Below, piece by piece: positions 8,723-18,776 of a DNA stretch of 64,000 nucleotides. Within the stretch, counting starts at the first letter, position 1. Every line of letters begins with the position of its first letter. The translations under genes and the position numbers were made by a program. Location of the stretch: contig NZ_MDED01000003.1 of NCBI RefSeq assembly GCF_002939885.1, positions 1 to 64,000 on the forward strand, read 5' to 3'. The DNA comes from Xanthomonas cucurbitae. Lineage in GTDB: Bacteria; Pseudomonadota; Gammaproteobacteria; Xanthomonadales; Xanthomonadaceae. The notes under the pieces were generated by a model that searched no databases, was not told the origin of the DNA, and saw only the letters and a program-made list of their open reading frames with translations.

Positions 8723-9313
8723 ATGCACCTGGCCCTGTTCGACTTCGACCACACCATCACCACCTGCGACACCTATGCGCGCTTTCTGCGCAAGGTCGCC
8801 ACGCCCGCGCAGCTGGCGTCGGCAAAGTGGCAGGTCGGCCCGTGGGTGCTGGGCTATCGGCTGGGCATGGTGTCCGCTGCCGCGCTGCGCGCGCGGGTCA
8901 CGCGCATCGTGTTCAGTGGGCGCTCGCTGGACAAGATGGCCGCGCATGGTGCCGATTACGCGCGCACGGCACTGCCGGGTGTGCTGCGTGCAGAAGTGAT
9001 GCAACGCATCGACTGGCACCAGGCGCAAGGGCATGAGGTGGTGCTGGTCTCCGCATCGCTGGATCTTTACCTGCAGCCCTGGTGCACGCAGCATGGGCTG
9101 TCGCTGATCTGCAACCGGCTCGAACACACCGGCGGCGTACTGAGCGGGCGCTATGCCGAGGGTGATTGCGGGCCGCACAAGGCCCGGCAGATTCGCGCGC
9201 GCTACGACCTGGCACAATACGCCTGCGTGCATGCCTATGGCGACAGCCGCGAAGACCAGCCGATGCTGGCACTGGCGCAACAGCGTTGGTATCGCGGCCA
9301 TCGGCTGCACTGA
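8723..9313 (+). CDS. HAD-IB family phosphatase (phosphoserine phosphatase-like)
   Basis: A 196-residue cytoplasmic hydrolase. Motif I is DFDHT with nucleophile Asp7 and Asp9; motif II is the VLVSAS segment near residue 110; motif III/IV is [10 protein letters not shown] near 173-182. Cap and core match the HAD subfamily IB, which includes phosphoserine phosphatase and lipid-phosphate phosphatases. No serine pathway gene is adjacent, so the substrate is open. It begins just after the composite repeat and ends 7 bases before the RnfB-like gene, suggesting a two-gene unit. Confidence 0.85.
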   Translation: MHLALFDFDHTITTCDTYARFLRKVATPAQLASAKWQVGPWVLGYRLGMVSAAALRARVTRIVFSGRSLDKMAAHGADYARTALPGVLRAEVMQRIDWHQAQGHEVVLVSASLDLYLQPWCTQHGLSLICNRLEHTGGVLSGRYAEGDCGPHKARQIRARYDLAQYACVHAYGDSREDQPMLALAQQRWYRGHRLH

Positions 9314-9320
9314 CATCGCA

Positions 9321-9740
9321 ATGCCCATTCCCGCGCCCGATCTGGTCGAACGGCTCGACCGCCTGTTGCCGCAAACCCAATGCGGCCAGTGCGGCTACGA
9401 CGGCTGCCGCCCCTACGCGCAGGCGATGGCGGACGGCCAGGCAGGGGTCGACCACTGCCCTCCCGGCGGCGATGCCGGCGCGCGTGCGCTGGCCCAGCTG
9501 CTGGGCGTGCCCGCAAGCCCCTACGATCGCAGTCGCGGGGCGCACAAGCCGGCGCAGGTGGCGTGGATCGTGGAGGCCGACTGCATCGGCTGTACCAAAT
9601 GCATCCAGGCCTGCCCGGTGGATGCCATCGTCGGCGGCGCCAAGCACATGCATACGGTCATCGCGCCGCTGTGTACCGGTTGCGAGCTGTGCCTGCCGGC
9701 GTGCCCGGTGGATTGCATCGCCCTGCATCCGCTGGGCTGA
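9321..9740 (+). CDS. rnfB: RnfB/RsxB-like iron-sulfur protein, stand-alone
   Basis: A 139-residue protein with an Fe-S domain at the N-terminus (CGQCGYDGC at residues 21-29, with a further Cys in DHCPPGG) and two ferredoxin-type CxxCxxCxxxCP clusters (about 88-99 and 118-129). This is the core of RnfB, the electron-transfer subunit of Rnf/Rsx complexes, but the N-terminal membrane anchor of canonical RnfB is absent and the protein is short. No other rnf genes are present in this window. It may serve as a soluble multi-cluster ferredoxin. The ATG at 9321 follows the HAD gene by 7 bases. Confidence 0.82.
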   Translation: MPIPAPDLVERLDRLLPQTQCGQCGYDGCRPYAQAMADGQAGVDHCPPGGDAGARALAQLLGVPASPYDRSRGAHKPAQVAWIVEADCIGCTKCIQACPVDAIVGGAKHMHTVIAPLCTGCELCLPACPVDCIALHPLG

Positions 9741-9920
9741 AGACCGTGCCGGCGCAAGGCGTTGCCGGTCGCCACGCCGCCTGCCAGGCCAGGTATGTCG
9801 CGGCGCAGGCAGCATCACCCCATTCTCCCCACGCCCGGTCGGGAACGTCCTGACGCCTGGCGGCGCATCCATGCCGCAGCCGTGCCCGTATGGGTAAGCA
9901 TCCCCATCGAGGACCTGCCG

Positions 9921-10700
9921 ATGCGTTCACTTGCTGCCGCGCTTGCCGCCTGCTGCCGACCGATTCCACCATTGCTGCTGCTTGTGCTTGGCAGCCTGCC
10001 GCTGAGCGCGGCGGCGGTCACCCAGGTGGATGGCGAGGCCTACGACGCCGACAGCGGCGCCTTGCGCTACCGTGAATCGCATTGGCTGCTCGACGACGGT
10101 GGGCGGCTGGTGCTGTACCGCTGCCCCAACGGGCAGGCGTTCGCGCGCAAGCAGATCGATGGGGGCGGCCCGTCGCCCGATTTCAGCCTGATCGATGAAC
10201 GCGATGGCTATCGCGAAGGCGTACGTCGGCGCGAGGGCGTGCGCGAGATGTTCCAGCAACCGCCCGGCAAGCCCGAGCGCCGCACCGCGTTGCCGGCTGG
10301 CAAGGACGAACGCGTCATCGATGCCGGCTTCGACGCCTATCTGCGCGCCCACTGGGATGCCCTGGCCACCACGGCGCAGCGGGTGGATTTCGTGCTGCCC
10401 AGCCTGCAACGGCAGTTGGCGTTTCGTGTCGAACGCATCGACGATGCTGCAGGCCAGCGACGCTTCCGCATCGCGCTGGATACGTGGTACGGCGCCGTGG
10501 TGCCGTCGCTGGAGGTGCGCTATTCCATCGCCAGCAAGCGCCTGCTGGAGTTTCGCGGCGTGGGCAACCTGCGCGATGCGCAGGGGCGCTACCCGCGCGT
10601 GCGCATCGTATTCCCCGACACCGCTCCACGGGCAAGCACCGACGCGGCGTTGCGCCAGGCACGCGAGCAGGCCCTGACCCGTAGCTGCACCACGGCGTGA
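9921..10700 (+). CDS. Secreted protein of unknown function
   Basis: A 259-residue protein I do not recognise. A signal peptide spans residues 1-31 (LLLLVLGSLPLSAAA core, cleavage near SAAA-V). The mature part starts with a beta-rich segment (VDGEAYDADSGALRYRESH), contains two Cys (near residue 73 and close to the C-terminus), and has acidic, Arg-rich stretches. The ATG at 9921 is chosen because it starts exactly at the signal peptide; an upstream in-frame ATG at 9762 would add an unlikely leader. Probably periplasmic. It is upstream of a small membrane protein and an ECF sigma factor, but cotranscription is not evident. Confidence 0.7.
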   Translation: MRSLAAALAACCRPIPPLLLLVLGSLPLSAAAVTQVDGEAYDADSGALRYRESHWLLDDGGRLVLYRCPNGQAFARKQIDGGGPSPDFSLIDERDGYREGVRRREGVREMFQQPPGKPERRTALPAGKDERVIDAGFDAYLRAHWDALATTAQRVDFVLPSLQRQLAFRVERIDDAAGQRRFRIALDTWYGAVVPSLEVRYSIASKRLLEFRGVGNLRDAQGRYPRVRIVFPDTAPRASTDAALRQAREQALTRSCTTA

Positions 10701-10785
10701 CGCCGGTCCGCGCCATCTTCACGCCCGACCACGCGCCGTTGCGTACAACGGCCCGGGCACCCATTCCGCGCACAGGAGCACCCGC

Positions 10786-11151
10786 ATGGCAAAGGCCTAC
10801 CTCTGGATCAACGCAGTGCTCTACCTCGCCCTGGCGGTGTGGTGCACGCTTTCGCCGCTCAAGACCGCAAACGCGGTGGGCTATACCCAGCTGTCGCCGG
10901 CCGGGCAATCCGAATACCTGGTCATCTATGGCGGCCTGCAGCTGGGCATGGCGTTCCTGTTCGGCTATTTCGCCTGGATCGATCAAGCGCGCACCGGGCT
11001 GGTGGTCGCACTGGCTTTCTACGTACCGATCGTGCTGTTCCGCAGCGCGTCGCTGGCCAAACTATGGCCGGTTTCTGCGCCCACGGTGGCGTTGGCGGGG
11101 GTGGAAATCGTGTTGCTGCTCGCTGCCGCACTGCTGTGGTGGCGCAAATGA
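10786..11151 (+). CDS. Small integral membrane protein, DUF4345-like
   Basis: A 121-residue protein with four hydrophobic helices (about 4-22, 45-64, 71-88 and 97-117) and a short polar tail. The GYTQLSP...YGGLQLG pattern recalls DUF4345-type membrane proteins, but this is only a resemblance. It starts after CAGGAG at 10769-10774 and precedes the ECF sigma gene by 46 bases, so it may belong to the same transcription unit. No catalytic residues are evident. Confidence 0.65.
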   Translation: MAKAYLWINAVLYLALAVWCTLSPLKTANAVGYTQLSPAGQSEYLVIYGGLQLGMAFLFGYFAWIDQARTGLVVALAFYVPIVLFRSASLAKLWPVSAPTVALAGVEIVLLLAAALLWWRK

Positions 11152-11197
11152 AGGACAGGCTTGGCCCACTCCGGTAGCATCGCGTACATCTCTTCCG

Positions 11198-11773
11198 ATG
11201 CCCGACCGCATGAGTGCCATTCCTGGCCAAGACGACGATGAAACCGGACGCCTGCTGACCGCAACCGCGGGCGGCGACCGGCATGCCTTCGAAGCGCTGT
11301 ACCGGCAGACCTCGCCCAAGCTGTTCGGCGTGTGCCTGCGCTTGATCCCGCAGCGCGCCGAGGCAGAGGAAGTGCTGCAGGACGTGTTCACGCTGATCTG
11401 GCACAAGGCCGGCCAGTTCGACCCCGGCCGTGCACGCGGCCTGACCTGGCTGGCGATGATCGCGCGCAACAAGGCCATCGACCACTTGCGCGCCAATGCG
11501 CCGCAACGCCGCAACGTGGCGCTGGACGATGCCGGCGAGCTGCGCGACCACGATGCACTACCACTGGAGCGCACCGAACGCGCCAGCACGCGCCGCCGCA
11601 TCGACCACTGCCTGGCCGAGCTGGAGCCGCCACGCAGCGAACTGATTCGCACCGCCTTCTTCGAAGGCATCACCTACGAGGAGCTTGCCGCGCGCACCGA
11701 TACCCCCATCGGCACGGTCAAGAGCTGGATCCGCCGTAGCCTGGCCAAACTCAAGGCATGCCTGGAACGATGA
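11198..11773 (+). CDS. ECF sigma-70 family RNA polymerase sigma factor
   Basis: A 191-residue alternative sigma factor. Region 2 (about residues 30-100) includes the FEALYRQTSPKLFG and DVFTLIWHKAGQFD segments; region 4 (about 130-185) includes the helix-turn-helix TYEELAARTDTPIGTVKSW. There is no region 3, as expected of the ECF group. The ATG at 11198 was chosen; an in-frame ATG at 11210 is also possible. Its stop overlaps the anti-sigma start (ATGA), the classic sigma/anti-sigma arrangement. The downstream lipid cluster is the likely target by position. Family is firm; the exact ECF group and inducing signal are not determined. Confidence 0.93.
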   Translation: MPDRMSAIPGQDDDETGRLLTATAGGDRHAFEALYRQTSPKLFGVCLRLIPQRAEAEEVLQDVFTLIWHKAGQFDPGRARGLTWLAMIARNKAIDHLRANAPQRRNVALDDAGELRDHDALPLERTERASTRRRIDHCLAELEPPRSELIRTAFFEGITYEELAARTDTPIGTVKSWIRRSLAKLKACLER

Positions 11774-12603
11774 GTACGTCCCTTCCCATCGACCAGGAAC
11801 CACCGCGCGACGTGCTGGCCGGCGAGTACGTGCTCGGCCTGCTCGGCGCCGACGAACGTCTGGCGGCCGAGCAGCGCATCGCCACCGATGCCCCGTTCGC
11901 GCAGGCAGTGCTGCAGTGGCAGGACCACCTGGCTCCGCTGCTGGAAGAGATCGCCGCGGTGACGCCGCCGGACCAGGTCTGGGCACGCGTGCGCCAGACA
12001 CTGGGCTTCGACGCGCCGCTGCGCGCGGTGCCGACAGCAGCGCCTGCAAGCACCGGCACACCGGCGGCACCGCTCTGGAACAACCTGCGCTTCTGGCGCT
12101 GGGCCAGCGCCGGTGGGCTGGCCACCGCGGCGGCATGCGTGCTGGCGCTGTTGAATCTGCGAACTGCGCCTGCCCCTGTGCAACCGCCGCGCGAGACGCC
12201 CCTCGTGCAGGCGCCGGCTACCCCGCCTGCGGCGACCACGCCGACGACGACCGGCATCGCGATGACCTCGACACTGGCCACCGCAGACGGGCGGCCAGGC
12301 TATGTGGCGCTGATGGATGCCGACAAGCGCACCATCACGGTCACCCCGCTGGACCGCACGGCCACTGCCGACAAGGTGCCCGAACTGTGGCTGATTACGC
12401 CCGATGGCAAGGCGCATTCGATGGGCACCTTCGACGACCAGCGGGCACGCCGCACCCAGATTCCCGACCAGCTGATGCCCATGCTCGGCAACGAGGCGAT
12501 CCTGGCGGTGACGCTGGAACCGCCAGGTGGTGCACCCGGTGGCGTGGCGACCGGCACGGTGGTGGCAAAGGGCGGTATCAGTACGCTGGCGATGGCGCCC
12601 TGA
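11770..12603 (+). CDS. RskA-type anti-sigma factor
   Basis: A 277-residue single-pass membrane protein. The cytoplasmic N-terminus (1-107) should bind the sigma factor, a transmembrane helix lies at about 108-130, a Pro/Thr/Ala-rich spacer follows, and the C-terminal RskA-like domain (about 150-277, with PELWLITPDGKAHSMG) is periplasmic. There is no HxxxCxxC motif, so it is not a zinc-binding ChrR-type anti-sigma. Release of sigma would be expected through proteolysis of the membrane protein. The start overlaps the sigma gene stop (ATGA), implying coupled synthesis. Confidence 0.9.
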   Translation: MSTSLPIDQEPPRDVLAGEYVLGLLGADERLAAEQRIATDAPFAQAVLQWQDHLAPLLEEIAAVTPPDQVWARVRQTLGFDAPLRAVPTAAPASTGTPAAPLWNNLRFWRWASAGGLATAAACVLALLNLRTAPAPVQPPRETPLVQAPATPPAATTPTTTGIAMTSTLATADGRPGYVALMDADKRTITVTPLDRTATADKVPELWLITPDGKAHSMGTFDDQRARRTQIPDQLMPMLGNEAILAVTLEPPGGAPGGVATGTVVAKGGISTLAMAP

Positions 12604-12919
12604 GCCAACCGCACCGCCGCCGCGTCCCCAGGCAGGCACGCGCCGGCAGGGGCGACTTGTGGCCGCCGGCACAGGCGGCCACGCTGCTGCCGGATGGCGA
12701 TGCCTGCTGCACGGCCCGTGGCTTCCACGCACGCAGTGCATTCACAAGCGACCTCGGGTGCGCCGGTGATACTGGGCGCACAGATTGGCACCTGCGGGCG
12801 CGCGCGTCGTGCGTGCGTGCGAGCCGGCGCGTCACATGCATGCGACGATCCAGCCGGTTGGTGCATCCATTGGCCGGCGGTTTCCGTAGAACGACACCAC
12901 GACCTCTGGAGATTGATGC
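12604..12919. other. 316-base gap between anti-sigma and desaturase genes
   Basis: GC-rich, no convincing coding sequence. A perfect 9-bp hairpin, GTGGCCGCC (12659-12667) with its complement at 12674-12682, lies near the start but has no T tract. The rest could carry the promoter of the lipid cluster; I could not assign -35/-10 boxes with confidence. GGAG at 12908-12911 is the ribosome-binding site for the desaturase. Confidence 0.5.
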
Positions 12920-13920
<1,001 letters not shown>

Positions 13921-13924
<4 letters not shown>

Positions 13925-15171
13925 GCGAGCGCAGGATTGCCGTGGTCGGCAGCGGCATTGCCGGCCTGGGCGCGGCGTGGCTGCTGTCGCGCCGCCATGA
14001 GGTCACCTTGTTCGAGGCCGCCGATTACCTGGGCGGCCACACTCACACCCACCAGATCCAGCTCGACGGCCAGCGCTACGCGGTGGACAGCGGCTTCATC
14101 GTGTTCAACCCGCAGCACTACCCGTTGCTCACGCGCATGTTCGCCGAGCTCGACGTGGCCGCGCAGCCGACCACGATGAGCTTTTCGGTGCACGATGCGC
14201 GCAGCGGGCTTGAGTACAACGCCGGCACCTTGAACGGGCTGTTCTGCCAGCGCCGCAACCTGCTCAGCCCACGCTTCTGGGGCATGCTGGCCGACCTGCG
14301 CCGCTTCTATCGGCAGGCGCCGGCGGTGCTGCACAGCGACGAGCGCTTCAGCACGCTAGGCGCGTATCTACAGCGGCACGGCTATGGCGCGGCGTTCCGC
14401 GACCAGCATCTGGTGCCGATGGCGTCGGCGCTATGGTCCTCGCCATCGCAGACCATTCTCGAATTTCCAATGGGCCAGTTGATCGGCTTCATGGCCAACC
14501 ACCACATGCTGCAACTCAGCGGGCGGCCGCAGTGGCAGGTGGTGCGTGGCGGTTCCAATAGCTATGTGCGTGCGCTGCGGCGGCGCTGGCAGGTACTCGA
14601 GCGCCTGTCCACGCCAGTGCATGGTATCCGCCGTACGCCCGATGGCGTGGTGGTGAGCTCGCTGCGCGGACAGGAACACTTCGACGAGGTGGTGCTGGCC
14701 TGCCACGCCGACGATGCGCTGGCCTTGCTCAGCGATGCGTCCGAGGCCGAACAGCAGATCCTGGGCGGCATCACCTACCAGAACAACGACACCGTGCTGC
14801 ATACCGACGCGCGCATCCTGCCGCGCGACCGCCGCGCCTGGGCCGCCTGGAATGCGCATGTCCCGGCCGACCCGCAGGCGCCCTGCACGGTGAGTTACTG
14901 GATGAACGCGCTGCAATGCATCGACGCACCGCAGCCGTTCATCGTCAGCCTCAACCGCGACCACGACATCGACCCGGCCAAGGTGCTGCGGCGCATGCGC
15001 TACCGGCACCCGGTGCAGAACGCCGCCGCGCTGGCGGCGCAGGGCCGCAAGGCCGAGATCCAGGGCAAGCAGCACACCTGGTTTGCCGGCGCGGCCTGGG
15101 GTTTCGGCTTCCACGAAGATGGCCTGCGCAGCGGCGTGGATGTGGCGCATGGACTGGGAGTGAGCTGGTAA
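13921..15171 (+). CDS. FAD-dependent oxidoreductase, flavin-amine-oxidase fold
   Basis: A 416-residue protein with a Rossmann dinucleotide site at the N-terminus ([18 protein letters not shown], residues 7-24) followed by [13 protein letters not shown], the glycine-rich and acidic signature of the amine-oxidase/desaturase flavoprotein group. The C-terminus has the FAD-contacting [14 protein letters not shown] segment. In other bacteria this family sits next to DUF1365 and cyclopropane synthase genes and is thought to act on lipid acyl chains, but its reaction here is inferred only. Overlaps both neighbours (ATGA with the desaturase, 1 base with DUF1365). Confidence 0.88.
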
Positions 15172-16148
15172 TGCACCTGCTGCGCGAAGCCAGTACCGAT
15201 ACCGTGCCGCTGCCTTCCGGTGAGGACAGCGGTGCCGGCAGCGTGGCGGTCGGCTTGCGCAGCGCGATTTACACCGGCTGGGTGCGGCACCGGCGGTTCG
15301 CACCCAAGCCGCTGGACTTCCGTTACCGGCTGTTTCTGCTGTATCTGGATCTGTCCGAGCTGGATCAGGTGTTCGCAGGCCGCTGGCTGTGGTCGGTGGG
15401 GCGCGCCAACCTGGCGCAGTTTCGCCGCAGCGATTACCTGGGCGATCCGGCCATTCCGCTGGATCAGGCCGTGCGCGATTGCGTGCAGGCGCACACCGGC
15501 GAGCGCCCGGATGGTGCGATCCGCCTGCTGACGCACCTGCGCTACTTCGGCCATGTGTTCAACCCGGTGAGCTTCTACTACTGCTTCGACCGGCATGACG
15601 GCCTGCGCTGGATCGTGGCGGAAATCACCAACACGCCATGGCAGCAACGCCACGCCTACGTGCTGCCGGTGGCACAGGCGCGCAGCCACCGCGACGTGCA
15701 CGCCTGGCGCTTCGACAAGCGCTTCCATGTCTCGCCGTTTATGGGCATGCAGCATCAATACGACTGGCGCTTCAGCGTGCCGGCCGCGCAACTGCGCGTG
15801 CATATGGATGTGCTGGATGCGCCGCACGCCGCCGATACCGATACCGATACCGATACCGATACCGATGCCGATACCGATGCCGATACCGATACCGATACCG
15901 ATACCGATACCGATACCGATGCCGATGCCGATGCCGATGCCGAGCACAATGGCACGCGCCGCTTCGATGCCACGCTGGTGCTGCAACGTCAGCCACTGAC
16001 CGCGCGTACGCTGGCGCGCACCTTGTTCGCCTACCCCTTGATGACCGTGCAGGTCGTGATCGCCATCCACTGGCAGGCCTTGCGCCTGTGGCTGCGCGGC
16101 AACCCTGTGCATGACCACCCCCACCCGCCTGTGCGAGATCGCCGATGA
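15171..16148 (+). CDS. DUF1365 family protein with Asp-Thr/Asp-Ala repeat insert
   Basis: A 325-residue protein. The DUF1365 signatures are present: YTGWVRHRRFAPKPLDFRY (from about residue 34), LTHLRYFGHVFNPVSFYYC (about 120-138) and the FHVSPFMGMQHQYDW segment. Codons 222-257 are an insert of 18 Asp-Xaa dipeptides (Thr or Ala in the second place), encoded by a GATACC/GATGCC microsatellite, between two conserved strands. Function of DUF1365 is unknown; it nearly always sits between an FAD oxidoreductase and a cyclopropane synthase, exactly as here. Start and stop both overlap the neighbouring genes. Confidence 0.9.
   Translation: MHLLREASTDTVPLPSGEDSGAGSVAVGLRSAIYTGWVRHRRFAPKPLDFRYRLFLLYLDLSELDQVFAGRWLWSVGRANLAQFRRSDYLGDPAIPLDQAVRDCVQAHTGERPDGAIRLLTHLRYFGHVFNPVSFYYCFDRHDGLRWIVAEITNTPWQQRHAYVLPVAQARSHRDVHAWRFDKRFHVSPFMGMQHQYDWRFSVPAAQLRVHMDVLDAPHAADTDTDTDTDTDADTDADTDTDTDTDTDTDADADADAEHNGTRRFDATLVLQRQPLTARTLARTLFAYPLMTVQVVIAIHWQALRLWLRGNPVHDHPHPPVRDRR
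15834..15941 (+). repeat. In-frame hexanucleotide microsatellite (18 units)
   Basis: Eighteen perfect 6-base units of GATACC (13 copies) or GATGCC (5 copies... by order: five ACC, GCC, ACC, GCC, six ACC, four GCC, i.e. 12 ACC and 6 GCC). The unit is a multiple of three, so changes in copy number keep the DUF1365 reading frame and only lengthen or shorten an acidic tract. Confidence 0.97.
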
Positions 16149-17431
16149 ACGCCACGTCCCTGCCCGACTCCGCCGTGCCGCGCGCGGCCTCCTGGACGGA
16201 CCGCCTGTTGCGCAAGCGCCTGTTGGCCACGCTGGGCGAGCTGCGCGACGGGCAGCTGCAGCTGCACGACGCCGACGGCATCACCACGCTGGGCACTGCC
16301 AGCGGCGCGGACGCGTTGCAGGTGCAGCTGCGCGTGACCGACCCGGGCTTCTACCGCCAGGCCGCACTCAACGGCAGCGTGGGGGCCGGCGAGTCTTACA
16401 TGGACGGGCAATGGCAATGCGACGATCTGGTTGGGCTGATGCGCGTGCTGCTGCGCAATCGTGACCGCCTGGATGCGATGGAGACCGGCACCGCGCGCCT
16501 GGGCGGCTGGGCCATGCGCAGCCTGCATGCCTTCGCGCGTAATACCCGCAGCGGCAGCCGGCGCAATATCGCCGCGCACTACGACCTGGGCAACCCGCTG
16601 TTCAAATTGTTCCTGGACGAAAACCTGATGTATTCGTCGGCGATCTTCGTCGATGGCGAGGAGGCGCAGGCCGAGGCGGCACTGGAGCGCGCAGCCACGC
16701 GCAAGCTCGAACGCATCTGCCAGAAGTTGCGTCTTGGTCCGCAGCATCACGTAGTGGAGATCGGCACCGGCTGGGGCGGCTTCGCCCTGCACGCGGCCCG
16801 CGAACACGGCTGCCGCGTCACCACCACCACGATTTCGCGCGAGCAGTTCGAGCTGGCATCGCAACGCATCGCCGCTGCCGGCCTGAGCGACCGGGTCACG
16901 GTACTGCTGAGCGACTACCGCGACCTGCAGGGACGCTTCGATCGCGTGGTGTCGATCGAGATGATCGAGGCGATCGGCCACCAGTATCTGGACACCTACT
17001 TCGCCAAGGTCGGCAGCCTGCTCACCGACGATGGCGAGGCGCTGATCCAGGCCATCACCATTGAAGACCATCGCTACAAGCAGGCGCTGCACTCGGTGGA
17101 CTTCATCAAGCGGCACATCTTTCCCGGCAGCTTCATTCCCTCGGTGGCGGCAATGACCGGGGCGGTGGCACACGCCAGCGATCTGCGCCTGTTCCATCTG
17201 GAAGACATCGGCCCCAGCTATGCATTGACCCTGCGCGCCTGGCGGCAGCGCTTCATGGCGCAGCTGCCGCAGGTGCGCGCACTGGGCTACGACGAGCGCT
17301 TCATCCGCATGTGGGAGTTCTACCTGGCCTATTGCGAAGCGGGCTTCCTGGAGCGCTCGATCGGCGACGTCCATCTATGGCTCAACAAGCCCGGCGCGCG
17401 TCCGCCGCAGTTTGTGCCCGGCCTTGCGTGA
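16145..17431 (+). CDS. cfa: Cyclopropane-fatty-acyl-phospholipid synthase
   Basis: A 428-residue SAM-dependent methyltransferase that adds a methylene group across double bonds of phospholipid acyl chains at the membrane face. The SAM site VVEIGTGWGG is at about residues 200-209; family motifs include NIAAHYDLGNPLF, YSSAIF, and the C-terminal WEFYLAYCEAGF. An N-terminal lipid-binding region precedes the catalytic domain, matching full-length Cfa. Start overlaps the DUF1365 stop (ATGA). As the fourth gene of the run it is the best understood and anchors the cluster to acyl-chain modification. Confidence 0.93.
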   Translation: MNATSLPDSAVPRAASWTDRLLRKRLLATLGELRDGQLQLHDADGITTLGTASGADALQVQLRVTDPGFYRQAALNGSVGAGESYMDGQWQCDDLVGLMRVLLRNRDRLDAMETGTARLGGWAMRSLHAFARNTRSGSRRNIAAHYDLGNPLFKLFLDENLMYSSAIFVDGEEAQAEAALERAATRKLERICQKLRLGPQHHVVEIGTGWGGFALHAAREHGCRVTTTTISREQFELASQRIAAAGLSDRVTVLLSDYRDLQGRFDRVVSIEMIEAIGHQYLDTYFAKVGSLLTDDGEALIQAITIEDHRYKQALHSVDFIKRHIFPGSFIPSVAAMTGAVAHASDLRLFHLEDIGPSYALTLRAWRQRFMAQLPQVRALGYDERFIRMWEFYLAYCEAGFLERSIGDVHLWLNKPGARPPQFVPGLA

Positions 17432-17434
17432 GGC

Positions 17435-17980
17435 ATGCAGCAGCTCGGCAACTATCTCGGCTTGCAGGTGCTCTGGGTGGTGGCGGTAGCCGCCGCCGCG
17501 GACGGGCGCGTGTGGCCAACGCTGCTGGTACTGGCGCTGTTTGCGCTGTATCAACTGTGGCCCTCGCGACGCGCGGCCGGGGATGTGCCGTTGCTGATCG
17601 CCGCATTGGCACTGGGTTTGCTGCTGGACACCACGCTGGCCGCTGGCGGCTGGGTGCGCTATGCCATGCCATGGCCCGGTAGCGTGCTGGCGCCGGCATG
17701 GATCCTGGCGTTGTGGCTGGGCTTTGCGCTCACGCTCAACCATTCGCTGCGCAGCGTGATGCAACGCCCGTGGCTGGCGGTGTCGCTGGGGGCCATCTTC
17801 GGCCCATTTTCGTACTGGCTGGCGCAGCGCAGTTGGCACGCCGTGGAACTGTTGCCGCCGTTGATGCATGCGGCCCTCGCCGTCGGCATCGGCTGGGGCG
17901 TGGCCTGCGGCGTGTTGTCGCTGTATGCACGGCGCCTGCAGCGACCATTGACACAACCGAATCCTGGAGAACTGCAATGA
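17435..17980 (+). CDS. DUF2878 family membrane protein
   Basis: A 181-residue polytopic membrane protein with about five hydrophobic helices. The conserved features of DUF2878 are visible: a QVLWVVAVAAA N-terminal helix, LLLDTTLAAGG, the LALWLGFALTLNHSL helix, and FGPFSYWLAQR. No activity is assigned to the family, which is repeatedly found beside DUF1295 and cyclopropane-synthase genes. It begins 3 bases after the Cfa stop and overlaps the DUF1295 gene (ATGA). Confidence 0.87.
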   Translation: MQQLGNYLGLQVLWVVAVAAAADGRVWPTLLVLALFALYQLWPSRRAAGDVPLLIAALALGLLLDTTLAAGGWVRYAMPWPGSVLAPAWILALWLGFALTLNHSLRSVMQRPWLAVSLGAIFGPFSYWLAQRSWHAVELLPPLMHAALAVGIGWGVACGVLSLYARRLQRPLTQPNPGELQ

Positions 17981-18759
17981 CTGCCTGGCCGCTGCTGCAT
18001 GTCGCCTTCTTCGCCAGCGGGGTGATGCTGCTCGGGTGGCTGTGGCAGCGCCGCAGCGGCAATGCCGGGCCGGTGGACGTGTTGTGGGCCGCCTGCCTGG
18101 CGGTGGCTGCGCCGTACTGCGCCTGGATGTCCGACGGTGCGTTGCTGCCGCGCGTATTGGTGGCGGTACTTGGCGGTCTGTGGGGCGCGCGGCTGGCCTG
18201 GCATCTGGGCGTGCGCGTGTTCGGCGACCCGCACGAGGACGGTCGTTATCGCGCCCTGCGCGCGCACTGGAACGGCGACCAGCACAAATTCCTCGGCTTT
18301 TTCCTGGCCCAGGCGGTGGTGGTGGTGCTGTTTGCAGTGCCATTCCTGGCCGCCGCCAGCAACCCCAACCCCGACTGGAGCCTGTGGACCAGCCTGGCGA
18401 TCGTGGTGTGGCTGGTCGCCGTCGGTGGCGAGGCCCTGGCCGACCGGCAACTGTCGCTGCACAAAGCCAATCCGGCCAATCGCGGCAAGACCTGTCGCAA
18501 GGGCCTGTGGCGGTATTCGCGCCATCCCAATTATTTCTTCGAGTTCGTGCATTGGTTCGCCTACCTGGCGCTGGCCGTCGGCGCCGGGCCGTGGCCGGTG
18601 GCGCTGTGCGCGCTCGGGCCGGTGGTGATGTTCGTGTTCCTGTATCGCTTCACCGGCATTCCCTACACCGAGCAGCAGGCACTGCGCTCGCGTGGCGAGG
18701 ACTATGCGCAGTACCAACGCACCACCAGCGCGTTCTTCCCGCTTCCCCCTTCGTCCTGA
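17977..18759 (+). CDS. DUF1295 family, steroid 5-alpha-reductase-like membrane enzyme
   Basis: A 260-residue polytopic membrane protein with about six helices. The C-terminal signature RYSRHPNYFFEFVHW (about 182-196) and the following helices are typical of the DUF1295 / steroid-5-alpha-reductase superfamily, whose members reduce conjugated double bonds with NADPH or methylate prenyl Cys. In this setting reduction of a modified acyl chain is plausible, but inferred only. Starts within the DUF2878 stop (ATGA). Confidence 0.87.
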   Translation: MTAWPLLHVAFFASGVMLLGWLWQRRSGNAGPVDVLWAACLAVAAPYCAWMSDGALLPRVLVAVLGGLWGARLAWHLGVRVFGDPHEDGRYRALRAHWNGDQHKFLGFFLAQAVVVVLFAVPFLAAASNPNPDWSLWTSLAIVVWLVAVGGEALADRQLSLHKANPANRGKTCRKGLWRYSRHPNYFFEFVHWFAYLALAVGAGPWPVALCALGPVVMFVFLYRFTGIPYTEQQALRSRGEDYAQYQRTTSAFFPLPPSS

Positions 18760-18776
18760 GTTGTCTGGAGAGTTGC

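Noticed and set aside
15834-15941. CRISPR or tandem-repeat array
   Set aside because: There are no spacers; it is a coding hexanucleotide microsatellite.
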